In this document: positions 36,883 through 46,016 of the stretch, one piece after another
How positions within the stretch are numbered: position 1 is the stretch's first letter
Layout: every line of letters starts with the position of its first letter
Source of the DNA: Phytophthora sp. 'mugwort'
Lineage: Eukaryota > Oomycota > Peronosporomycetes > Peronosporales > Peronosporaceae
DNA: 64,000 bases
Direction of reading: 5' to 3'
Assembly: GCA_033558025.1 (NCBI GenBank)
Contig: JAUCEF010000007.1
Coordinates: 8,370,001-8,434,000 of the forward strand
Translations under genes and position numbers: made by a program
The notes under the pieces: model-generated
Database searches by the model: none
What the model was told of the DNA's origin: nothing
Seen by the model: the letters and a program-made list of their open reading frames with translations, nothing else

Positions 36883-36965
36883 GTGCGGTCCTTTGAGCAT
36901 CTTAAGAGCGTCAGCTTATGGGATCGCGAGTCGCTGACTGCGTATCGTGCGAGGGACTTTGGTCG
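36883..36965 (+). pseudogene. Short fragment of an LPX1-like hydrolase
   Basis: One frame reads SFEHLKSVSLWDRESLTAY, which aligns with HFQHLKNFAKWDREVLAGY of the intact plus-strand paralogue. Nothing of the family is recognisable on either side, so this is an isolated exon scrap from a fourth copy. Confidence 0.6.
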
Positions 36966-37020
36966 TATAAATGTACTCGGAAGTATTGCTGTTGCTCTTG
37001 TACATATTCAAGGACATTCC

Positions 37021-38029
37021 TTACATACGCGAATACGGTGGCGTTCGCTCCGTTGTGGAAAGGATCTCGTCCAGATCCTTCACCACCGCGTCCGCACATC
37101 CAGCAGGATCTTCCATCACCAAAGCGTGCGAAAGCCCAGGCATTAGAGGCCTCGCGCGGTAAATGGCTGGGTACTTCGACGCCATTTGTCCAAATGCTTG
37201 ACCGTTGTGGATCTTGGACCGGCCGCCGCCATGAAAAGTGATGCGACAGCGAGGCCGTCGTTGGTGTTCGTCGTCGAGATACAGCGGCGTGTGGCAATAG
37301 AGCGAGGCTTCGATCAACGGGTGACAAGCCAAGAGGACGGAGCCGTCGTCGCGGTCGACCAGTCCACCGCTGAGATACCCAGCGAGCGCCTCGCGGTCCC
37401 AGCGAGCGAAGTTCTTGAGGTTGTGGAAGTAATCCTCGGCGGCTGCTCGACTGGGCCTAATCAGAGGCAAACAACACACGCACACACGCACTTTAGCTTG
37501 TGAATTCTTACCACCACGGGATCGAAAGACTGTACCATTTAGCATCGCGCTGTAGCGCCAGCGTCACTAGGAAGTCAACAGTGAAGTCGTTCTCCGGCCG
37601 ACGGATCCCGTAGCCAGGCTCGAACAGGCTGAGACCCGCAAATGTGCCTGGGTGTGTGACCTCCGTCTTCCAGAGTGCCATGGCCCCCATAGAGTGCCCC
37701 ACACCGATCAACGGCGTCATGTCACTCTGGCCCCGTTCGCGTTGCTCCGCTCGGATCCGCTGTACCTGGTCCCACACTTCCCGCGGCGCCCACGTCGTGA
37801 TGTCCCTTGCCGGGTGGTTCACGTGGGGCTTCTCCGGGTTGCTGCGATCCACTTGAGCCCTCACAGAGTGATCGAAGTTCCCTCCATGCCAGGAAAAATC
37901 GAACGTGACAAAGTCGACGCCGGCGAGCTGCGGCGCGGCCTTCAGCCAACGCACGAAGGGGTCCCAGCAGCTCTGGCAGAACCCGCCGCCATGCACGAGC
38001 AACAGCGTCGCCACCGGAGCTCGCGACAT
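37021..38029 (-). CDS. LPX1-like alpha/beta hydrolase, copy B
   Basis: Two exons (38029-37536 and 37456-37021), 309 residues. It is a serine hydrolase of the alpha/beta fold similar to yeast peroxisomal lipase Lpx1. The oxyanion strand is TLLLVHGGGFCQSCW; the nucleophile elbow is GVGHSMGAM; the late His lies in LSHALVMEDP. The frame runs further upstream to 38164, but the paralogues begin just before the first strand, which supports MSRAPVATLLL at 38029. The C-terminus is YSRM; SRM is an accepted variant of the PTS1 peroxisome signal. Divergent from copy C, with a 176-bp spacer between starts. The substrate is unknown, probably an acyl ester. Confidence 0.78.
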
Positions 38030-38205
38030 TACTAATGAATGATCTTGAGCGATCATAATAATCTTCCGTTGAACAACCCTTCCAAGCAGCTTCAATGGTG
38101 ACGTCAACCAATCGGTGAGCATGACACCACCACCGTACACAGTTGCCTGGTCGGGGTCGTGCACTTTTCTATTCGCCGCTGCTCGTCGAGGAGCTCTTAG
38201 AGTTA

Positions 38206-39147
38206 ATGCCTAACAACACGAAGGTCACACTGCTGTTCGCCCATGGTGGCGGGTTCTGCAAGGAGTGCTGGGATCCGATCATCCGCCGGCTGAAAGAGTC
38301 GCACGTTCTCCGAGACGTCCCGACGGAGATCGTGACGTTCGACTTCCCGTACCATGGCGACAAACATGACCCAGCGGCGGTGCAGTCGTTCGAGGTGGAT
38401 CTGAGCAACCCCAGGAAGCCGCGGGTCTGGAACAAGACGCACGATCTCGTTGGGTGGGTGGCTGGGGCCGTGCAGAAACAAGTGACGGCGTGGAAGGAGA
38501 AGATCAAGATGGACGACCCGGAGGGCAAGACGCAGTATAAACTCATCGGCGTCGGCCACTCGATGGGGTCCGCGGGTCTGTGGGCGACCGAAGTGGCCCA
38601 CCCGGGCACCTTTGACGGCCTCATCCTGTTTGAGCCCGTGCTCGCCCAGAACTCCCCGGAGACTGACTATTTGATCGACTTTATGGTCGGCCTAACGCTT
38701 CAACGTGGGGCTTCGTGGCCATCAGGTGCTGCAGCTGAAGAGCACTTTCAGCATTTGAAGAACTTCGCCAAATGGGACCGCGAGGTACTCGCAGGATACC
38801 TGGCGGGTGGTCTCGTTGAGGCAGACGATGGGACAGTCACGTTGGCGTGTCATCCGAGCATCGAGGCGTCCTTATATTGCCAGCCACCGTTGTGGTTGAC
38901 GGGACTCGAGCTGCAGCAGCCAAAGTGTCCGATCACTTTCCACTGGGGGAGCCGTTCCAAGATGTGGTTCCGTGACCGATTTGAGGCGCTGCAGAGCAAG
39001 TTGCCGCATATCTACACGATGAGAGAACCCATGGAGGGTAACTCGCACGTGCTGGTGTTGGAGAACCCGGCGCTGGCAACGGAGAAGATCGCGCAAGATC
39101 TCGCGGAGCTGGAGCCCTATGCTGCTGCGTCTGGCAGCTCACCTTAG
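38206..39147 (+). CDS. LPX1-like alpha/beta hydrolase, copy C
   Basis: Single exon, 313 residues from the ATG at 38206 (MPNNTKVTLLFAHGGGFC); an in-frame ATG at 38143 would add 21 residues that have no counterpart in the paralogues. Catalytic elements are visible: GVGHSMGS with the nucleophile Ser and GNSHVLVLENP with the His. It lacks the intron found in copy B at the W-P junction (ASWPSGAAAEEHF is continuous here), so it either lost the intron or arose through a processed copy. Unlike copy B and the pseudogene, its end (GSSP) is not a PTS1 signal, so it may act in the cytosol. Confidence 0.8.
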   Translation: MPNNTKVTLLFAHGGGFCKECWDPIIRRLKESHVLRDVPTEIVTFDFPYHGDKHDPAAVQSFEVDLSNPRKPRVWNKTHDLVGWVAGAVQKQVTAWKEKIKMDDPEGKTQYKLIGVGHSMGSAGLWATEVAHPGTFDGLILFEPVLAQNSPETDYLIDFMVGLTLQRGASWPSGAAAEEHFQHLKNFAKWDREVLAGYLAGGLVEADDGTVTLACHPSIEASLYCQPPLWLTGLELQQPKCPITFHWGSRSKMWFRDRFEALQSKLPHIYTMREPMEGNSHVLVLENPALATEKIAQDLAELEPYAAASGSSP

Positions 39148-39791
39148 GTCAAACTTACGTCTTTGAAGGTCTTCGTAGCTATAGCTTAGCTGCAATATGT
39201 GTGGATTAATACGTTGAGAAAAAAAAAAGACATACGACCTAGTAATCTGGTCTCGATCTGCAGGCTTTTGGGCCTTATCCAACACAGTGTAACACATCCC
39301 CGAAGCAGGCAAATATCGTGAGTTCGCCGTGGATGCGACGTCTTATCCGGTTTAGGCTAAACTTTAGCCGTGTAGTGTCTCCAGCTTCACCGGATACTTT
39401 GTAGCGAGCTCCGCTGTGGAAGGAAACGGGGCACAAAATCGTCGTCAGACAACCACAACCAGTTCCAATAAGTTACTAGTAGACGAAGGTCTCGATTGTG
39501 GGATGGCACGCCGCAGATGACGTCCTAGCGATGCTGCTCCAGAGTAAACGAAGCGTTGCGTCCTCAAGTGTGCCCGAAAGTTCTCTAATAGTATTTTGCT
39601 ATGAACTAGCCTTTCACATGATCGAGCAAATCAGCACATGCTGTAGGGATTGCGAGCAGTTGGGGGCCAGACTAAACATCCCCCCAGTTGCTATCCTGCG
39701 GGCCGTTCGTTTGATTTTAATCATCGATGTTTGGCTTATCTCACTTCACATTTGTCGCGCCAAGTAATTCTTATGGCAGCATTTTAATGAC
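39148..39791. other. Intergenic region, nothing recognised
   Basis: About 640 bp of spacer between the hydrolase gene and the glycosyltransferase pseudogene. An 89-codon frame at 39.5 kb has no recognisable signature. Confidence 0.45.
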
Positions 39792-40970
39792 GTGGAGTTT
39801 GCACCTTCGACGGTGGCTCTTGCGTTGGAAAATAAACCGTCGTTCCTTTCCCTGCCTCTTTTTGGGCTGGCGGTCTTCATTATTTGGAGTCAATGGACGA
39901 CTTCGCCGCCGACGGATCTTCTTCAGTTGCAAGGGGATCCTGATCCAAGTCTCTTACCAGCCCGAAAACACAAGGACACCAAGCTCCCCGTAACAAGTGT
40001 GCTTCATCCCGACACACCTGACCAAGCTCCGCTGAACCCACTCGTCGCGTTCTCTGCCAAGACATGGAGCGAACAATTTAGCGGACACGAACAATCTTTC
40101 CCGCAATATGACTAAAGCGAACCAGGCCAGCATTATCGCATCGAAAATACCGAACTTGTGTTGCAGCAAGGAGGCAGAGACAATGGCTCCGTCCTCAACG
40201 TCTGCGTGTTTAACGACCATCTATCCTGAGGAGACGACCGCAAAATCAAAGACTTCTTCAAGCTCGTCGGGTCTTTCAACTACCAGCAAGCGAAAATATC
40301 GATCACGCTGCTCACCTCGTCTATGGCTGAGTTCTCAAAGGCAAGACAGCTCTACAGCTCCTACATCCAGCAATATCCGAGGCTATCCGTCATCTTCCGC
40401 AACGACTTCGCTCCAGGAAGACTGACCCGTTTGAACCGTCACGATCTCTCGCTCCAGGCCAACAGACGACGCATGCTCGCTCGGTATCGCAACTATGCGC
40501 TGCTTTCAACTTTGGCGCCATGGAATTAACACGTATTGTGATTGGATGCAGACTTCACTGTCATCCCAGCGGATCTTTTGCTGAAAATGGTTCAATCTGG
40601 TCGAGACATCCTAGAGCCCATGCGCGCACGCAAAATCCGAGGTGAATGGTACAACTACGACAAGAATGCACGGGTCGGCCAGCGAAAAGTGCGGTCGGGC
40701 GATGACCAAGACTTCATACCTGGTCCACTGAACGCCAGCTCGTTCCACAACCTACCTGACAAGTCGAAACCCTTTGTGGCTCTGAATTCCATCGGAGGGA
40801 TGATGTTGTACGTGCGTGCAGATATTCACCGGCAAGGTGTGCGTGTTTCCTGCGCACTATATTATCGGCAGCGAATGGACTATGACGGTATTAAGACGGA
40901 AGGCTTGTGCTACAGTGCACACTTCCTTGGCTTCAAATGTTGGGGCATACCCATGGATTTCATTCATTGA
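39792..40970 (+). pseudogene. Pseudogene of Mnn9/Anp1/Van1-type glycosyltransferase (GT62)
   Basis: Type II membrane layout: a short tail and a single hydrophobic anchor (LPLFGLAVFIIW). The catalytic part matches the Anp1/Mnn9/Van1 family: LNVCVFNDHL, ARYRNYALLSTLAPW, the metal-binding LDADFTVIPADLL (DxD type) and NSIGGMMLYVRADIHRQGV. It is broken by stops at 40227 (TGA), 40527 (TAA) and 40539 (TGA where the family has Trp, just before LDADF). A pair of compensating shifts around 40840-40880 puts the FPAHYIIGSEW block in another frame. The parent enzyme would extend mannan-type glycans in the Golgi. Confidence 0.7.
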
Positions 40971-41114
40971 GCATGCCTACAAATAGGGGTCGTAGGAATC
41001 TTTTACAATGGTTAATGCTTCAGTATCAGTGGCTGAAGCATTGCAGCCTAAGTAAAGGTACAGTACTGGTACCGGTACGTCCGCGTGGGCTAATACATGA
41101 TACCATTTGTAATT

Positions 41115-41139
41115 AGCGGAAATTTATGATGTTTCAGCT
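41115..41139 (+). repeat. Dispersed repeat, left copy
   Basis: A 25-bp stretch starting agcggaaatttatgatg and ending cagct. It recurs at 45684-45708 in the same orientation with one mismatch. Weaker similarity continues downstream in both places, including a ctgcaaaaatagggcgagg-like stretch at 41.4 kb and ggcaaatataggcgag at 45.86 kb. Probably a degenerate MITE or transposon remnant. Confidence 0.45.
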
Positions 41140-41513
41140 CAAAACTAATATTATGATACAAATCTAAGGACAGATAACGACGGAAGATAGTCCCAACCCG
41201 AGGTTTGTGGGATCCCACAAAGTATCGGTTCAACCGATACAACAACTTTCGTGCAAATCCATCACGATAGTTACGGCCAGCTCCGATGAACTTCTCGCTC
41301 ATTGACAGTTAGTTGGTACTGTAACTCTCCGTGAAAATACCGTATGAGTAAGGGACATGCCGCCCGACGAGTAAATGCCGCTAGTAGACATCAAAATGAC
41401 ACGATCAAACACTTTACTGCAAAAATAGGGCGAGGCAAATCGCAGTGCTTTCCCCGACGGAGCTTGAAAAGGAGGCGAGGCGAGCACCTAAAGCCCTGGT
41501 CTAAGTAGAAAAT

Positions 41514-41584
41514 CTGAAACTCGTTCCGAGCGAATTCCATCTCTGATTGGCTGAAATGCGTTCGGCACTCGGAACGAGTTTCAG
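41514..41584. repeat. Subterminal hairpin of the Harbinger element
   Basis: CTGAAACTCGTTCCGAG at 41514-41530 is the exact reverse complement of 41568-41584, giving a perfect 17-bp stem with a 37-nt loop just inside the left terminus. Likely a binding site for the element's transposase or Myb-like protein. Confidence 0.7.
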
Positions 41585-41781
41585 AATTGCACCGTTCTGT
41601 ATGGGGAACTCAGAACACCTCCGCGAGGCGTTCCGAACTCGGAACCAGTTTTTGCTGTCTATTCCGATGCTTCCTCTGCCAAGTTCGACTGGAAGGTTAT
41701 CATGCTCACTCCCCAATTTCCGTCGAAGAAGCAAACCGTCAGAATCACTACATTCAGCTTCCTGCTTGTCCACGGACCAAC

Positions 41782-42921
41782 ATGGTTAACAAGGCTCAGG
41801 TCGCCGTTTTCTGTATTCTTCAGTGTGTCTGTGCTGCTATCACGGTTCTCAGCAGTGATCGTCGCCGACTTGCGAGCGCTCCAAGACGTCACGTCAACAC
41901 GTTTCATTCGACCGAGTTCGAGAAAGCCATGCAATTCCGCAGGACGAAATGGTTCCACAGGAAAATGCGGTACAACAAACGCACCTTCCTATCAGTTGCT
42001 GCTCTCGTCCAACAGAATTGGAGAGGTCGCGTCCATCACAACGCAAAGTACAGCATCCTCAAGCGCGTAGCAGTGACACTCGTGTATCTCTCTACTGGCA
42101 GAACAATCGACAGTGCTGCATCAGGGCTGGGTATGTCGAAAACCAGCGCTACAGTGTTTATCAACCAAGTGTTAGCGGTTCTAGCACGACTGGCAAAGGA
42201 GAAGATTCGGATGCCCTCTCATTATTAAGACGTCGAGTGTGTTCGTGTCGGATTCGAGAGAATCTCGGGTTTTCCTGACGTGATCGGCGCAATAGACGGA
42301 TCACTAATTCGTATTAGCCGTCCTGCAGAGCATGAAGGCTGTACTGCCGGAATTTTTTTTCCGGCGGTGAATATGCAGGCCGTGGTAGATCACCGGACAA
42401 AGTTTCGCTCTTACTGTATTCAGGCAGGATCAATGGATGACCAGTCGCTATGGAATCTATCCGGGCTGCGGAACAACGTCTCTATTCCTGCTGGCATGCA
42501 TCTTCTCGGCGATGCAGGGTACAAGGTATTTCGACATCTCCTTACTCCATTTGATGAAGAAGAGGCCATGAATAACATCAAGAAACGACGATACAACTTC
42601 AAGCTTTCTCAAACGACAATAACAGTTGAGCGCACCTTCGGCATACTGAAGAATCGGTACCGCATTCTGCTGGGAAATGTACAGCAAAAAACACCGCAGA
42701 ACGTGGCAAGAGTCATCGTGAGCTGTCTGGTGCTCCATAACTTGATGATTGAGTTCAACGACACGTACCTGATCAACGGAACGGATCCCGACCCTGCACC
42801 ATACCTCTCTACGACTTCACTTGATGCTGAGGATGAACTTACTCACGAGCAAGGCTTGATGAAACAACTGACATCATGCAGTATTTGTCGGAGCTATAAG
42901 TTAATACCAGCAAAAAGATAA
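41782..42921 (+). pseudogene. Harbinger transposase (DDE_Tnp_4) with one internal stop
   Basis: A 380-codon frame starting at the ATG at 41782, interrupted only by TAA at 42226-42228. Frames on both sides are in register, so a single substitution would explain the break. Before the stop lies a helix-turn-helix region (SAASGLGMSKTSATVFI). After it come the catalytic acidic residues: VIGAIDGSLIRI (first Asp), HLLGDAGYKVF (second Asp) and VERTFGILKNRYRIL (Glu), as in HARBI1-type nucleases. It lies inside the TIR-bounded element and shares it with the minus-strand Myb-like gene. Confidence 0.85.
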
Positions 42922-43002
42922 CATCGAAGCGTGTTCAATTTACTCATCATGCAACGTTAGTATGCCTTTGGATGCTGAGCGTTTAGTTGCAGTTGATTTT
43001 CG

Positions 43003-43519
43003 TCACCAGTAGCTCGTGTTGGCTTTTTGTTTGCTCTCCGGGGATGAGAAAGAGAAGTCTTCATCCGGGAAGTCAGCATCATTGTCTGCATCGGCTAAAA
43101 CGGCTCCGCCTACCCCAGCTCGACAGGCAAATGCATTGTTGAGTATGCCCCATAGCTCCGTGTTGTCTTCACGGCCATGGTTTCCTGTTTGCTGGCGGGC
43201 ATTTTTCCCCTGGCGATACTCTACTTCAGCTTTTTGTACTTGTTCTGGACCTTTACCAATATGAGCAGGTGAGGAATGTACCCGCGAACATCAATTTAAA
43301 GCGAATGCGTACCTGATCTCCACTGCGAACAACCTTCAGTGTCTCCGAGAGACGTCCGGCTACGAATTGCCATGTCACACGCTTCTTGAGATTCGTGTCG
43401 GCAGCCTCAACACGCTTTTTCACTTCAGCGTCCTTGAAGCGCAAGTGAAGCAAGGCCTCGACCATTTCGTTCGTCCACACGAATCGTTTGGCGCTCGGGG
43501 TGTCAGACTGCTTTGCCAT
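43003..43519 (-). CDS. Myb/SANT-like DNA-binding protein of the Harbinger element
   Basis: Two conserved parts can be read. The first begins MAKQSDTPSAKRFVWTNEM and contains a SANT-like three-helix domain (Trp in WTNEMVEALL and VTWQFVAGRL). The second, 43250-43003, reads VEYRQGKNARQQTGNHG and ends SSPESKQKANTSYW. The link between them is either a short intron with a GTACGC donor or a frameshift; I could not settle it. An open frame upstream (to 43779) may give a longer Ser/Thr-rich N-terminus in a different frame. In Harbinger elements this second protein helps import the transposase into the nucleus and bind the ends. Confidence 0.65.
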
Positions 43520-44100
43520 CTTTTCCCCTTGCGCTTCAACGCTGCCTTGCCACTAGAAACACGTTTTGATCGTGTGGCCGTTCGTGGTGAAGACGCCAAA
43601 GTAGAATGCGTCTCTTGTTCAGATGTGACTCCAGCAGACGTATCCAGAGCTGAACGATCGGCCTCCGACGCTGAGTGCGTTTGGCGTACCAACATTGACG
43701 GGATAGCCGGTAACTGCACAACGCCATCAAACGTTAGTGGACGCAGCCCATTGAAAGATGCTTGTTCAGGTGTGAGCATGGTCGACTTGGTCAGGCACAG
43801 AAGCTTTAAGTGTGCCGACGCTTGCTACTCGCGTGGATCTTCATTCGTAGCCTATATCTTCGCCACCTTATACTTGCTCAAAACACGTTCTGACCAGAGT
43901 TCTGACTCGGAATCTCCCGCAGAACTCGTTTACTTGGGCCAGACCTGATCGCTCAGCTATTCCTATCCCTACAGGAAATCTCAGTTCGGTTTTACTTAGA
44001 CCAGGGCCTAACGGGCTTGATGAGCGCGCACAACACTGCTGTCGTTCACACTCACGCCAATAATAGAACCTGGACTTCTGCATCGTCGTAGAAATCGACC

Positions 44101-44674
44101 ATTGGTCGGATTAATGTGAACTTTTAGTAAGATTATTGTGTACCCGTGGTCTTTATCATCTGACCAGGTCAGATTGTTGAGAACCTAAGGTCAGGTTATT
44201 GTGAACCGGTGGTCAGATTATTTTGAACTCTAACCACACTATTGTGAAGCTAATGGCCGCGTAATGTGACACTAGATGAAAGCACTAACAAACTAGTATT
44301 GTGAATTTCAGCCAAACTTGCTGATGCTGGTCGGTTCACCAACAGTGGGTTGAATCGGCCAATACAATTATCAAGTTTTGGGGCCAAACCCATTCCACAT
44401 GGTACGGAAAGGTTTCGCTTAAGTCCGATTACGTACTTAGATGTGACCATTATTAACTCAAGTGCTTTTGTGCTTTCGGTGGATTTGGGCGCGTCGATTC
44501 AACCAATCGATCGCGGAAACTTCGACTATTTGACAAAGTCTGTGAAACTCAGCCTTATTTGACCAGTTGATATTGGTTGACATCGTGAAGGGTGGTCGAT
44601 CCGGAACGGAGCGGGATACTAGTCACCGGTGTTGATCGGGAATAATGACCATTGTTCACGTTAATCTGACCAAT
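44101..44674. repeat. Inverted repeat with internal degenerate tandem motif
   Basis: ATTGGTCGGATTAATGTGAAC (44101-44121) is matched at 19 of 21 positions by the reverse complement of 44654-44674. Between 44100 and 44290 the motif GGTCAGATTATTGTGAACC recurs about six times in degenerate form; copies in reverse orientation lie at 44640-44745. No protein is encoded. It resembles a foldback or MITE-like element with subterminal repeats. The true ends are not defined. Confidence 0.5.
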
Positions 44675-44749
44675 GTGCATGTTTATTTGATCTTTTTGGT
44701 CAGTTTATAATGCACAGCGGGTCACATTGATCTGACTTCGAGTCATTCT

Positions 44750-46016
44750 TTACGAATTTTGGTTCTTTTCTGTACATGATGCACTGATTTTGCCTGTGAT
44801 CGGAAAGTGTTTGCCGATGGTCATTTCGAGGCTTTGTGTTTGCTCGGGTCGCTTTGTGTTGCCAATGCCGAGTGTCTACTGGCGGCCACGAAACGTGTGC
44901 CAGTCTAGTTTGATTGGCAGGAAAAAGGTTTGCTCAATAACGGAGTGATAGCGTGTCATAGGCTTTATTCTGTGTGTAGGCCATATACTCCGCCATTATG
45001 TAGTTGTTCCCTTTCACCCTTTGAACGTAATACATAATACAAAATTGCAAAGATCCCATTGTTAGAGTGCTTAATTAACTATAGGAAAAGTCAGTTTTGT
45101 GCAGAATGTCAGAAAAAGATCAGCAATGACGTCGACTGCCTATGCTCTCGCTTCCTACGTAGCTCCTTTTGTACTTCTCGCTTTATCTCACAAATTCCCC
45201 TCACATACCTGTCCGACTTGCCCGTTAAAGCAACGCGGACGAGGAAAAATTGTCGATCCGCTTGAGACCCTTTATGTCATCAGTCTCAAGCTCGACATCA
45301 GGAGTGAACGATTCCAGCTGCAATACGCTCGTCATCATCGGTACTGTCATGCGGACTTCATCAGCTTGAGGCATGGATCCGCGAGAGCCCGAACGAGTGA
45401 TGCGGTGAGTTTTGTGAGAGCACAAATGACCACAGTACCAAATAGGTGGTACTACCGACTCTTCCACTATTCGTGTATAGCCCTGACCGGGGAATATCCT
45501 GAGGAGGAATAAATTGTTGGTTCCCGACTTTATGATTAGCGAGGGGATCATTCATCCTTACTGCGATTCGATCGCGCTTGGCCAAAATATTTGTATGCCG
45601 GCTTTTTATATGACCACGTGTGTTACAACTTTAATCTGTCATATCAATCCGTCCAAAACTGTACCAAGTACTCCAGTATAGTCAGCGGAAATTTACGATG
45701 TTTCAGCTAAGTTCAATCCTTCCTCTTTAGTGTTATTGTGCTTTCCACATCAATCACACAGCAATCACGCAGGGTCGCGCGAATCGCTTGTTCACTATGA
45801 CAGACAGTTAAGTACGATTGAATTCATTGTGAACAGACCGGGCATTCGCTCAAACGGTCAATTTTGGCAAATATAGGCGAGAAGCCATACTTACGGACCC
45901 TACCTTGGGCGTTTTCACACTACATATAACCTTCGTGTAACCTTGCTCAAGCATGTTCTGATGGTGCAATATATATGTGGACCACCTTAACATTATTTTC
46001 CTCAGCATTCGACGTC
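44750..46016. other. Repeat-derived intergenic region
   Basis: About 1.3 kb with no supportable gene. A 137-codon frame at 45.1-45.5 kb has no domain signature. The right part holds the second copy of the dispersed repeat and probably the promoter of the LpxA-like gene. Confidence 0.4.
45684..45708 (+). repeat. Dispersed repeat, right copy
   Basis: Same 25-bp unit as at 41115 with a C for T (agcggaaatttacgatg). The two copies bracket the Harbinger element and the 44-kb inverted repeat, in the same orientation. Confidence 0.45.

Larger units (their letters stand above)
41492..44008. mobile_element. PIF/Harbinger-type DNA transposon with TIRs and TAA target duplication
   Basis: A complete element of 2517 bp. 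The left terminus is AGCCCTGGTCTAAGTA and the reverse complement of the right terminus is GGCCCTGGTCTAAGTA, a terminal inverted repeat of at least 15 matching bases. TAA flanks the element directly at 41489-41491 and 44009-44011, the 3-bp TWA duplication typical of PIF/Harbinger. It carries the two genes expected for the superfamily in opposite orientation: a DDE transposase (plus) and a Myb/SANT-like DNA-binding protein (minus). One nonsense codon in the transposase suggests recent inactivation. Confidence 0.88.

Noticed and set aside
45099..45512. 137-codon frame in the repeat-rich spacer
   Set aside because: No motif, no splice context and no recognisable family.
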